Positions 8,573 to 17,503 of a DNA stretch of 64,000 nucleotides are shown one piece after another. Source of the stretch: Burkholderiales bacterium (GTDB taxonomy: Bacteria > Pseudomonadota > Gammaproteobacteria > Burkholderiales > Casimicrobiaceae); the NCBI GenBank assembly GCA_025927765.1, contig JAICKU010000006.1, positions 30,489 to 94,488 on the forward strand. The letters are read 5' to 3'. Both the position numbers and the translations under genes were made by a program. Position 1 is the stretch's first letter; each line of letters opens with the position of its first letter. The notes beneath the pieces were generated by a model. That model was not told the DNA's origin and ran no database searches. It saw nothing but the letters and a program-made list of their open reading frames with translations.

Positions 8573-10075
8573 CTACGCGGTGGCGTCCTCCGCCGCTTCC
8601 GATTCGGCCTCGCCGCGCGTATGGTCGCGCGACTTCGCGAGGCTCGACAGATAGTCGGGCGTGATGTCGCCGGTGATGTAGCGGCCGTCGAAGCACGACG
8701 CCTCGAAATCGGCGAGGCGCGGGTTGCCGAAGCGCACCGCATCCTTCAGCGCGTCGAGATCCTGGTACACGAGGAGGTCCGCGCCGATCTCGCGCGCGAT
8801 CTCGGCTTCGGTACGTCCGGTCGCGACGAGCTCCTCCTGGTTCGGCATGTCGATGCCGTACACGTTCGGGAAGCGCACCGGCGGGCTCGCCGACGCGAAG
8901 TACACCTTGCGCGCGCCCGCGTCGCGCGCCATCTGCACGATCTCGCGCGACGTCGTGCCGCGCACGATCGAATCGTCGACGAGCAGCACGACCTTGTCCT
9001 TGAACTCCATGCCGATCGGATTGAGCTTCTGGCGCACGCTCTTCTTGCGCAGCGCCTGCCCGGGCATGATGAACGTGCGCCCGACGTACCGGTTCTTGAC
9101 GAACCCTTCGCGGTACGTCTTGCCGAGCGTGTTGGCGAGCTCGAGCGCGTACGGACGGCTCGAATCCGGGATGGGAATCACGACGTCGATGTCCTGCGCC
9201 TCGGGAATGTCGCGGATCTTCCGCGCCAGTGCCGCGCCCATGCGCAGGCGCGCCTCGTACACCGACGTGCCGTCGATCACCGAATCGGGACGTGCGAGAT
9301 AGACGTATTCGAAGATGCAGGGATTGAGCGACGCGCTCGCGGCGCACTGGCGCGCGTTGAAATGCCCGGCCTGGTCGACGAAGATCGCTTCGCCCGGGTC
9401 GACGTCGCGCAGCACGCGGAAGCCGAGCGGCTCGAGCGCGACCGATTCCGACGCAACCAGATATTCCGGCCCTTCGCCCGCGTCGTTGACGCCGACGATC
9501 AACGGCCGGATGCCATACGGATCGCGGAACGCGAGCATCCCGTAGCCGGCGATCATCGCGACGACCGCATACGCGCCGCGGCAGCGCTTGTGTACGCCCG
9601 CGACGGCCTTGAAGATCGCGTCGGGGTCGAGCCGATGGTGCTGCGATGCGCGCTCGAGCTCGAGTGCCAGCACGTTCAGCAACACCTCGCTGTCGGAATT
9701 CGTGTTGACGTGACGAAAATCAAGCTCGCGCAGCTCGCGCTTCAGCGCGTCGCTATTGGTCAGGTTCCCGTTGTGGCCGAGCGACACGCCGAACGGCGAA
9801 TTGACGTAGAACGGCTGCGACTCGAGGTCGGAGTACGCCGAGCCTGCGGTGGGATAGCGGCAGTGCGCGATGCCGGTATGCCCCGAGAGATCGCGCATGT
9901 TGCGGGTGCGGAAAACGTCGCGCACGTAGCCCGGGCCCTTGAACGTATGGAACACGGGCCCTTCGCTCGTGACGATGCCCGCCGCGTCCTGCCCGCGGTG
10001 CTGCAGCAGCAGCAGTCCGTCGTAGAGCAGTTGATTGACGGGGCTATGGGTGACGGCGCCGACGACTCCACACAT
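8573..10075 (-). CDS. purF: Amidophosphoribosyltransferase
   Basis: [34 protein letters not shown] ... [19 protein letters not shown]. Confidence 0.97.
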   Translation of the reverse strand: MCGVVGAVTHSPVNQLLYDGLLLLQHRGQDAAGIVTSEGPVFHTFKGPGYVRDVFRTRNMRDLSGHTGIAHCRYPTAGSAYSDLESQPFYVNSPFGVSLGHNGNLTNSDALKRELRELDFRHVNTNSDSEVLLNVLALELERASQHHRLDPDAIFKAVAGVHKRCRGAYAVVAMIAGYGMLAFRDPYGIRPLIVGVNDAGEGPEYLVASESVALEPLGFRVLRDVDPGEAIFVDQAGHFNARQCAASASLNPCIFEYVYLARPDSVIDGTSVYEARLRMGAALARKIRDIPEAQDIDVVIPIPDSSRPYALELANTLGKTYREGFVKNRYVGRTFIMPGQALRKKSVRQKLNPIGMEFKDKVVLLVDDSIVRGTTSREIVQMARDAGARKVYFASASPPVRFPNVYGIDMPNQEELVATGRTEAEIAREIGADLLVYQDLDALKDAVRFGNPRLADFEASCFDGRYITGDITPDYLSSLAKSRDHTRGEAESEAAEDATA

Positions 10076-10089
10076 CAGAATCGGTCCCG

Positions 10090-10136
10090 AAGGGCCGCTC
10101 CCCGGAGGGCAGCGAGCGGAGCGAGCATTGGGGGAC
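10090..10136. repeat. Dispersed GC-rich repeat, family 1 (cGAAGGGCCGCtCCCCGGaGGGCAGCGAGCGGAGCGAGCatTGGGGG)
   Basis: Matches copies near 1098-1138, 30210-30265, 44180-44226 and, in reverse orientation, 13940-13990 and 38524-38608. Confidence 0.75.
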
Positions 10137-10141
10137 TCATG

Positions 10142-10672
10142 TCAAACCTCCTGCGCTTTCGGATGGCGCGGCGATCCGCCGCCCGGCGAATAGTCGAGCC
10201 GGCCGGCGAGCTCCGGCGGCAGATGCGGTCGCAATGCGTATACGCCGGCAACGAGCGGAGGCACGAGCGCGGAGCTTTGCCACCACGGCGTATGCGGCAG
10301 CGCCGTGAAGCCGGCGACGAACACGAACCCGAGCATGAGCAGCACGCCGCGCGCGAAGCCGAAGATCGATCCGAGAAAGCGGTCGACGAAGCCGAGTCCC
10401 GCCGCGCGCACGGCCTTCGACAGCGGCCACGCGACGAGCGCGCCGGCGACGAGCGCCGCGATCACGATCAGCGCGAACCCGATCACGTAGCGCAGCACGA
10501 GGCTGCCGAAGTCGGGCAGCATCGCCGCGAGCACCGGCGCGAGTATCAGGGCCCCGACCACGCCCCCGATCCATGCGATCAGCGCGATCAGCTCGCGGAT
10601 CACGCCGCGGAAGAACGCGAAGAGCGTCGACAGCAGCACGACGCAAACCACGAGCCAGTCGAACGTCGTCAT
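10142..10672 (-). CDS. cvpA: CvpA family membrane protein (colicin V production)
   Basis: MTTFDWLVVCVVLLSTLFAFFRGVIRELIALIAWIGG; upstream of purF. Confidence 0.9.
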   Translation of the reverse strand: MTTFDWLVVCVVLLSTLFAFFRGVIRELIALIAWIGGVVGALILAPVLAAMLPDFGSLVLRYVIGFALIVIAALVAGALVAWPLSKAVRAAGLGFVDRFLGSIFGFARGVLLMLGFVFVAGFTALPHTPWWQSSALVPPLVAGVYALRPHLPPELAGRLDYSPGGGSPRHPKAQEV

Positions 10673-10740
10673 GTCGGGGCATCGCCATAGCGTGCGAGGG
10701 CACGCGCGAAGATGCCGGAGCGTGTTTCAAAGCGAGGCGA

Positions 10741-11667
10741 CTACCGGGCGGCGGCCACGATGCCGCTCTGCCCTTCGGTCTTGAGCTTGTCGCGCGCCGC
10801 GAGTGCCGCTTCGCGCGAAGAATAGGGACCCACGCGCACGCGCCAGAGCGTGCCCTTGCTGGTCTTCAGAGGCTCCGTATATGCGGCGTAACCGGCGCGC
10901 TTCAAGCGGTTGGCGAGCGAGTTGGCGCCCTTGTCGTCGGCGAACGCAGCGAGTTGGACGGCGAAGCCCTCGTGATGCGACGCGGACGGCGACGCCGCGT
11001 GCGCGGCAACGCGCGTTTCGGCGGTCGAGGACGGGGCCGGCTTCGCAGCGGGGGCCGTCGGGGCGCCTGCCGAGGCGCGCGCCGTACTCGCGGGTTCCTG
11101 CGCCTTGGCGACGCTGGCGCTCGTCGTGGCCGCCGGCGTCGCATTGGCGGTTGCACGCGTGTTCGCCGCCGTTGCACTCGCATTCGCCGTTGCTGCAGGC
11201 GCATTTGCGGCTGCTGGCGCAGGCGCATTCGCCGCGGTGCCGGCCGTATCGGCCTTGGCAGGCGCTTCCCGGGCCTCCGGGAGACGCGTGTCGTACTTCG
11301 AGGTACGCGCGGCGACCGGCTCGGCGACGCTGCCGGCAGACGTCGTCGGGGATGACGCGGTTTCCGACGATGGCGCCGCGGTGGTCGAAGCGGCGTCGGC
11401 CGCCGAGGAGGGCTTCGGCGCGCCGGCCTCGTCGCCCTTCTGCGCAGTCGCGGATTTATCGTTCAGGCGATTGACGAACTTGCCGTCGTCGACCGGCGGA
11501 ATCTTCACCGACACGTCCTCGCCGAGCGGCTTCTGCTCGGTCTCGAGCAGCATCGGCACGACGACCGCGACGCCGAGCGCGAGCACGATCGCACCCACGA
11601 GACGCCGTCGTGCGCGCCGTCGCAACTCGTCCACGTTGATGTCGGCGGGTTCTGCCATCGTGCTCAT
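10741..11667 (-). CDS. SPOR-domain protein with TM anchor and Ala/Asn-rich linker
   Basis: [42 protein letters not shown] ... GFAVQLAAFADDKGANSLANRLKRAGYAAYTEP...GTLWRVRVGPYSSREAALAARDKL. Confidence 0.87.
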   Translation of the reverse strand: MSTMAEPADINVDELRRRARRRLVGAIVLALGVAVVVPMLLETEQKPLGEDVSVKIPPVDDGKFVNRLNDKSATAQKGDEAGAPKPSSAADAASTTAAPSSETASSPTTSAGSVAEPVAARTSKYDTRLPEAREAPAKADTAGTAANAPAPAAANAPAATANASATAANTRATANATPAATTSASVAKAQEPASTARASAGAPTAPAAKPAPSSTAETRVAAHAASPSASHHEGFAVQLAAFADDKGANSLANRLKRAGYAAYTEPLKTSKGTLWRVRVGPYSSREAALAARDKLKTEGQSGIVAAAR

Positions 11668-11719
11668 TTCGAAGGCGATCGATTGTCGCGCCGACGCGAA
11701 TGCGGCGAGCGCATTGGCC

Positions 11720-12991
11720 TTAGTGCAGATGCTCCGCGGCGTCGAGCACCGCGGCAGCCGTGAGGAAGGATCCGAAGGCCGCGATTCTATCAGTGTCGCC
11801 TGCATCCCGACGTGCCTCGGCGAAGGCGCCGGCGACGTTCGCGTGCGCATGAATCGCGTTTTCCCCAACACCTGCGGACACGAGCGCGGTGCGCAGGCGC
11901 GACACGTCGGCCGCGCGCGGGCCACTGAGCGGCGCGATGTACCACGCGTCGATGCGCGGCGCCAGCGTGCGCACGACCGCCTCGATGTCCTTGTCCTTCA
12001 GCATCGAGAACACGGCGAGCGTGCGACGCGCGTGGCCCATTGCGCCGAGCGCCTGCGCGAGCGCCCGCGCCGCCTGCGGGTTGTGCCCCACGTCGACGAC
12101 GATCGCCGGTTGCCCCGGCAGCACCTGAAGGCGTCCCGGCAGCGTGACGTGCACCAAGCCCTCGCGGACGGCGCCGCCCGCGACGTGCAGACGATCGCGA
12201 AGCGCATCGATCGCGGCGAGCGCCGTTGCCGCGTTCTGCAGTTGGTAGCTGCCGCGAAGCGCCGGGTACGGAAGCGCGTAACGCGCGCCGCCCGGTCCTT
12301 CGTAGCGCCACTGCGTGCCTTCGCCCGCATAGCGAAAGTCGCGACCGGACAACCACAGCGCTGCACCGATTTCGGAAGCGTAGGCGACGAGCGAACGCGG
12401 CGGGTCGGGATCGCCGCACACGGCGACGCGACCGCGGCGAAAGATGCCTGCCTTCTCGCGACCGATCGCCTCGCGGGTGTCGCCCAGGAACTCGGCGTGA
12501 TCGATGTCGATCGTCGTGACGACGGCGACGTCGGCGTCGACGATGTTCACCGCGTCGAGCCGCCCGCCCAGCCCCACTTCGAGGACCAGCACGTCGAGCT
12601 TGGCGTCGGCGAAGAGCGCAAGCGCGGCGAGGGTGCCGAATTCGAAGTACGTGAGCGGCGTGCCGGTGGTCGTGCGCGCCGTCTCGACGCGCGCGAATGC
12701 ACGGGCGAGGTCATCGTCGCTCGCCTCGCTGCCGGCGATGCGTACGCGCTCGTTGTACCGCCGCAGATGGGGCGACGCGTAGAGCCCCGTGCGATAGCCG
12801 GCCCGCCGATAGATCGCCTCGAGCATCGCCGACGTCGATCCCTTGCCGTTCGTGCCCGCGACGGTCACGACCGGACACTCGATGCGAACGTCCACGCGCG
12901 CCGCGACTTCCGCGACGCGGTCGAGGCCCATCGCGATCGCCTTCGGGTGCAGCGTCTCGATGTACGCGAGCCACTCGCCGAGGCTACGCAT
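11720..12991 (-). CDS. folC: Folylpolyglutamate/dihydrofolate synthase
   Basis: PVVTVAGTNGKGSTSAMLEAIYRRAGYRTGLYASPHL ... VDVGHNPQAARALAQAL. Confidence 0.95.
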   Translation of the reverse strand: MRSLGEWLAYIETLHPKAIAMGLDRVAEVAARVDVRIECPVVTVAGTNGKGSTSAMLEAIYRRAGYRTGLYASPHLRRYNERVRIAGSEASDDDLARAFARVETARTTTGTPLTYFEFGTLAALALFADAKLDVLVLEVGLGGRLDAVNIVDADVAVVTTIDIDHAEFLGDTREAIGREKAGIFRRGRVAVCGDPDPPRSLVAYASEIGAALWLSGRDFRYAGEGTQWRYEGPGGARYALPYPALRGSYQLQNAATALAAIDALRDRLHVAGGAVREGLVHVTLPGRLQVLPGQPAIVVDVGHNPQAARALAQALGAMGHARRTLAVFSMLKDKDIEAVVRTLAPRIDAWYIAPLSGPRAADVSRLRTALVSAGVGENAIHAHANVAGAFAEARRDAGDTDRIAAFGSFLTAAAVLDAAEHLH

Positions 12992-13000
12992 GTCGTGGAT

Positions 13001-13050
13001 CGGGGTCGGAGCGAAAGGCGCAAACCGGGACGCCTTTTGCTCCGACCCCG
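13001..13050. repeat. Large inverted repeat (20-bp arms, 1 mismatch, 10-nt loop), GGGTC/GACCC family
   Basis: CGGGGTCGGAGCGAAAGGCG / CGCCTTTTGCTCCGACCCCG between accD stop and folC start. Confidence 0.85.
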
Positions 13051-13053
13051 TTT

Positions 13054-13926
13054 TCAGGCGGTAATTGCCGGCTGGCGCGTCAGCATCGCGAGCAGCCGCG
13101 CGAGCTCGTCGCGCAACTGCCGCCGGTCGACGATCATGTCGAGCGCGCCCTTCTCGAGCAGGAACTCGGCGCGCTGGAAGCCGTCGGGCAGCTTCTCGCG
13201 CACCGTCTGCTCGATCACGCGCGGGCCGGCGAAGCCGATCAGTGCGCCGGGCTCGGCGACGACGAGGTCCGCCACGAAGGCGAACGACGCCGACACGCCG
13301 CCCATCGTCGGATCGGTGAGCACCGACACGAACGGCAACTTCTCGCGCGACAGCTCCTGCAGAACGGCGGTCGTCTTCGCCATCTGGAAGAGCGAGTTCA
13401 CGCCTTCCTGCATCCGCGCGCCGCCCGACGCGGAGATGCACACGAACGGCAGATGGTTCTCGTACGCGACGCGCACGCCACGGGCGAAGCGCTCGCCGAC
13501 GACCGAGCCCATCGATCCGCCCATGAAGTTGAATTCGAACACCGCGAGCACGAGCGGCACGCTCCTGACGCTGCCCTGCATCACGACGAGCGCGTCGGTT
13601 TCCCCCGTTTCCTCGAGCGCAACCTCCAACCGCTCGGTGTACTTCTTCGTGTCCTTGAACTTGAGGCTGTCGACCGGCACGACCTCGAGGCCGATCTCGA
13701 AGCGGCCCTCCGGGTCGAGCAGCTGCTCGATGCGCTCGCGCGACGACACGCGATTGTGGTGATTGCACTTCGGGCAGACGTGCAGGTTCTTCTCGAGATC
13801 GGTGCGATAGAGCGTTGCTTCGCACGCGCCGCACTTGACCCACAGGCCTTCGGGGACCGGCGTCTTCCGCGGCGCGCCCGGGGTGCTCTTGATGCGCGGC
13901 GGCAGCAGTTTCTGCAGCCAGCTCAT
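13054..13926 (-). CDS. accD: Acetyl-CoA carboxylase carboxyltransferase subunit beta
   Basis: Zn finger [52 protein letters not shown]. Confidence 0.96.
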   Translation of the reverse strand: MSWLQKLLPPRIKSTPGAPRKTPVPEGLWVKCGACEATLYRTDLEKNLHVCPKCNHHNRVSSRERIEQLLDPEGRFEIGLEVVPVDSLKFKDTKKYTERLEVALEETGETDALVVMQGSVRSVPLVLAVFEFNFMGGSMGSVVGERFARGVRVAYENHLPFVCISASGGARMQEGVNSLFQMAKTTAVLQELSREKLPFVSVLTDPTMGGVSASFAFVADLVVAEPGALIGFAGPRVIEQTVREKLPDGFQRAEFLLEKGALDMIVDRRQLRDELARLLAMLTRQPAITA

Positions 13927-14004
13927 CTGGCTTCCCTCCGCGCTTCGCGCTGCGGGGCTGATTCGCCCCCGGGGCGGCCCTTCGGGCTCATGGCGCTGAT
14001 GTCG

Positions 14005-14823
14005 TCATGCGTTCACCTCGCTTTCGCGTGCGTCGAGCGCCTCGCGAATCGCGGCGACGAACGCCGCGGCGCGCGACGCCGCCTCGCCCGGCGGCGAGGC
14101 TTCGATTTCGTGGATGATGCGGCTGCCGATCACGACCGCGTCGGCGTGCGCGGCGATCGCACACGCGCTTTGCGCGTCGCGAATGCCGAAGCCGACGCCG
14201 ACCGGCAGCTCGATGTGACGCCGGATCTCGTCGAGCTTCTGCGCGACCGCCTGCGTGTCGAGATGACCGGCGCCCGTGACGCCTTTCAACGACACGTAAT
14301 ACACGTAACCCGATGCCAGACGCGCGATCGTCGCGATGCGCGCGTCGGGCGTGGTGGGGGCCACGAGGAAGATCGGCGCGATGTCGCGGGCGCGCAGCAG
14401 CGCGACGAACTCGCCCGCCTCCTCGGGTGGATAGTCGACGACGATCACGCCGTCGACGCCCGCGTCGCGCGCTGCGTCGACGAACGCCTGCACGCCGATC
14501 GCCTCGATGGGATTCGCATAGCCCATCAGCACGATGGGTGTTTCCGCGTTGCGGCGACGGAATTTCGCAACGAGGTCGAGCACGTCGCGCAACCCGACGC
14601 CGTGCGCAAGCGCACGCTCGGACGCACGCTGGATCACGGGTCCGTCGGCCATCGGGTCGGAGAATGGCACGCCGAGCTCGATGACGTCTGCGCCGGCGTC
14701 GACCAGCGCATCGAGCACCTGCGAGGTCACGGCCAATGACGGATCGCCGGCCGTCACGTAGGGAATCAGGACGCTGCGACCCTTGCGCCTTGCCGCATCG
14801 AACGTCGCGTCGATGCGGTTCAT
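14005..14823 (-). CDS. trpA: Tryptophan synthase alpha chain
   Basis: [29 protein letters not shown]...[24 protein letters not shown]. Confidence 0.96.
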   Translation of the reverse strand: MNRIDATFDAARRKGRSVLIPYVTAGDPSLAVTSQVLDALVDAGADVIELGVPFSDPMADGPVIQRASERALAHGVGLRDVLDLVAKFRRRNAETPIVLMGYANPIEAIGVQAFVDAARDAGVDGVIVVDYPPEEAGEFVALLRARDIAPIFLVAPTTPDARIATIARLASGYVYYVSLKGVTGAGHLDTQAVAQKLDEIRRHIELPVGVGFGIRDAQSACAIAAHADAVVIGSRIIHEIEASPPGEAASRAAAFVAAIREALDARESEVNA

Positions 14824-16028
14824 CGCAGCACGCCCCGCTCCGCCACCGTCGCCATGTCCTTGTCGCCGCGCCCGGAGAGGTTCACGAGCAGGATCGCATC
14901 GCGCGGAAGCGTCGGTGCGAGCTTCGTCGCGTACGCGAGCGCGTGCGACGATTCCAGCGCCGGGATGATGCCCTCGATGCGGCAGCACGCGTGAAACGCA
15001 GCGAGCGCCTCGTCGTCGGTGATCGATACGTACTCCGCGCGCCCCGTGTCCTTCAGCCACGCGTGCTCGGGGCCGACACCGGGATAGTCCAGCCCCGCCG
15101 ACACCGAATGCGTCTCGATGATCTGGCCGTTCGCATCTTGAAGCAGATACGTGCGATTGCCATGCAGCACGCCCGGACGGCCTGCGCACAGCGACGCCGC
15201 ATGGCGGCCCGTTTCGATGCCGTCGCCGGCCGCTTCGACGCCGACGAGCTTGACCTTGGGATTCGGCACGTACGCGTGGAAGATGCCCATCGCGTTGCTG
15301 CCGCCGCCGACGCATGCGATCACGACATCGGGATCGCGCCCTGCCGCTTCCGGCATCTGCGTCAGGCATTCGCGGCCGATCACGCTCTGGAAGTCGCGCA
15401 CGAGCATCGGATACGGATGCGGGCCGGCAACGGTGCCGATGATGTAGAACGTCGAGTCGACGTTCGTCACCCAGTCGCGCATCGCCTCGTTCAACGCATC
15501 CTTCAGCGTCTTCGAGCCCGATTCGACGGGCACGACCCTGGCACCCAGCAGGTTCATCCGGTAGACGTTCTGCGCCTGGCGACGCACGTCCTCGGACCCC
15601 ATGTACACGACGCATTCCATGCCGAAGCGCGCGGCCACCGTCGCGGTGGCGACACCGTGCTGCCCCGCACCGGTTTCCGCGATCACGCGCCGCTTGCCGA
15701 GGCGCTTGGCGAGCAGTGCCTGCCCGATGCAGTTGTTGATCTTGTGCGCGCCGGTGTGATTGAGATCCTCGCGCTTGAGCCAGATCTGCGCGCCGCCAAG
15801 CTCGCGCGACCAGCGGTCGGCGTGATACACCGGCGAAGGACGACCGACGTAATGCGCGAGTTCGTACTCGAACTCGGCAACGAACTCGGGATCGCGGCGC
15901 AGGCGCTCGTACTGCGCGCGCAATTCATCGAGCGCGGCGATCAGCGTTTCGGCGACGAAGACGCCGCCGTACGGGCCGAAATGCCCGCGCTCGTCCGGAA
16001 GGTCAGGCACCCGCGACAACTCGCCCAT
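14820..16028 (-). CDS. trpB: Tryptophan synthase beta chain
   Basis: [29 protein letters not shown] ... [24 protein letters not shown] overlap with trpA. Confidence 0.97.
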   Translation of the reverse strand: MGELSRVPDLPDERGHFGPYGGVFVAETLIAALDELRAQYERLRRDPEFVAEFEYELAHYVGRPSPVYHADRWSRELGGAQIWLKREDLNHTGAHKINNCIGQALLAKRLGKRRVIAETGAGQHGVATATVAARFGMECVVYMGSEDVRRQAQNVYRMNLLGARVVPVESGSKTLKDALNEAMRDWVTNVDSTFYIIGTVAGPHPYPMLVRDFQSVIGRECLTQMPEAAGRDPDVVIACVGGGSNAMGIFHAYVPNPKVKLVGVEAAGDGIETGRHAASLCAGRPGVLHGNRTYLLQDANGQIIETHSVSAGLDYPGVGPEHAWLKDTGRAEYVSITDDEALAAFHACCRIEGIIPALESSHALAYATKLAPTLPRDAILLVNLSGRGDKDMATVAERGVLR

Positions 16029-16701
16029 CTGCACTACGCACTCCTTGCACGAACGCCCGGATGCGCGCGGCATCCTTGATACCTCGGCGCGGTTTGCCCT
16101 GCGCATCGCGCGTCTCGACCCCCGACGACACGTCGACGCCCCACGGCTCGACATCGCGGATGGCTTGCGCGACATTGCCGGCAGACAGACCGCCGGAGAG
16201 GATCACGGGCAGGTGGATGCGCGCCCGCACGGCGGCGGACAGGCGGTTCCAGTCGAACGCATGCCCGGTGCCGCCCGGCAGATCCCCTTCGCGAAACGCG
16301 TCGAACAGAACGCCTGCGGCGTCGCCGTAAAGAGACACCGATTCTAGCAAATCGACGTCGCGTTTCACGGCGATCGCCTTCACGTAACGGCGCCCGAAGG
16401 CACGACACAGTTCCGGCGGCTCGGCGCCGTGGAATTGCAGGACGTCGATCGGAACGGCGTCGAGCACCGCGCGCACCGTCGACGGCTCGGGATCGACGAA
16501 CAGCCCGACGACCGTGAGATAGGGCGGCACCATGGCCACGATCTCGCGTGCGGCGTCGGGCGACACGACACGCGGCGTACCCGGCCAGAACACGAGCCCG
16601 ATCGCATCCACACCCGCCTCCGCGCAGGCGCGCGCATCCTCGACGCGCGTGATGCCGCAGATCTTGATCCGCGTACGGCGAAGGGACGCTTCGATGCTCA
16701 T
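16003..16701 (-). CDS. trpF: Phosphoribosylanthranilate isomerase
   Basis: [34 protein letters not shown] ... [29 protein letters not shown]. Confidence 0.95.
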   Translation of the reverse strand: MSIEASLRRTRIKICGITRVEDARACAEAGVDAIGLVFWPGTPRVVSPDAAREIVAMVPPYLTVVGLFVDPEPSTVRAVLDAVPIDVLQFHGAEPPELCRAFGRRYVKAIAVKRDVDLLESVSLYGDAAGVLFDAFREGDLPGGTGHAFDWNRLSAAVRARIHLPVILSGGLSAGNVAQAIRDVEPWGVDVSSGVETRDAQGKPRRGIKDAARIRAFVQGVRSADGRVVAGA

Positions 16702-17483
16702 CAGAAGGCAACGGTGACGGCGCGGCGCGTCGACGGCAGCGCGAAGCGCGCATCGTAATCGGCGCCTGCGAAGTAGAGCCCGTCGGGTGCAAACGTCGCA
16801 GCGCCGCGCCTGCGATCCGCCGCCGCCAGCACGTCGGCAAGCCACGCACGCGTACGCCGCGACGCGCCGACGTCGACGAGCGCGCCGACGATGTTGCGCA
16901 CCATGTGATGCAGGAAGGCGCCGGCCGACACGTCGAAGCGTACGAACGACCCTTCGCGTACGACATCGAGCCGGGCGAGCGTCTTCACCGGCGATTTCGC
17001 CTGGCACCCGGCGGCGCGGAACGACGAGAAGTCATGCGTGCCGACGAGCATCTGCGCCGCGTCCGCCATCGCGTCCACGTCGAGCGGCACGTGGAACCAG
17101 CCAACGCGACCGTGCAGCAACGCCGGACGCACCGCCCGATCGAGCAGCAGGTACGTGTAATGGCGCGAGGTGGCGGCAAAGCGCGCATGAAAATCGATGG
17201 CGACAGGCGCGCACCACAACACGGCCGCCGATTCGGGCAAGTGCGCATTCACGCCGCGCACCCACGCGTTCAGCGGTCGTTCGACCGGCGCGTCGAAGTG
17301 GACGATCTGCGAGGTCGCGTGAACCCCCGCATCCGTACGTCCGGCCGGCGCGATGCGGACCGGCGAGCCGGCGATCGCGGCAAGCGCGCGCTCGAGTGCA
17401 TCCTGCACGCCGCAACCGGAGGGCTGCGACTGGAACCCGCAGAACGCCCGTCCGTCGTATTCGAGCGCGATCGCGTGGCGCAT
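16701..17483 (-). CDS. truA: tRNA pseudouridine(38-40) synthase
   Basis: MRHAIALEYDGRAFCGFQSQP...PAGRTDAGVHATSQ...FLHHMVRNIVGAL. Confidence 0.95.
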   Translation of the reverse strand: MRHAIALEYDGRAFCGFQSQPSGCGVQDALERALAAIAGSPVRIAPAGRTDAGVHATSQIVHFDAPVERPLNAWVRGVNAHLPESAAVLWCAPVAIDFHARFAATSRHYTYLLLDRAVRPALLHGRVGWFHVPLDVDAMADAAQMLVGTHDFSSFRAAGCQAKSPVKTLARLDVVREGSFVRFDVSAGAFLHHMVRNIVGALVDVGASRRTRAWLADVLAAADRRRGAATFAPDGLYFAGADYDARFALPSTRRAVTVAF

Positions 17484-17503
17484 TGCGCGCCGTGCGCAAC
17501 GCG

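Noticed and set aside
7898-10690. 930-aa plus-strand ORF
   Set aside because: Antisense to metZ-like gene, purF and cvpA; composition typical of spurious GC-rich frames.
11105-13762. 885-aa plus-strand ORF
   Set aside because: Antisense to SPOR/folC/accD; Ala/Val stretch is simply the complement of the Ala/Asn linker.
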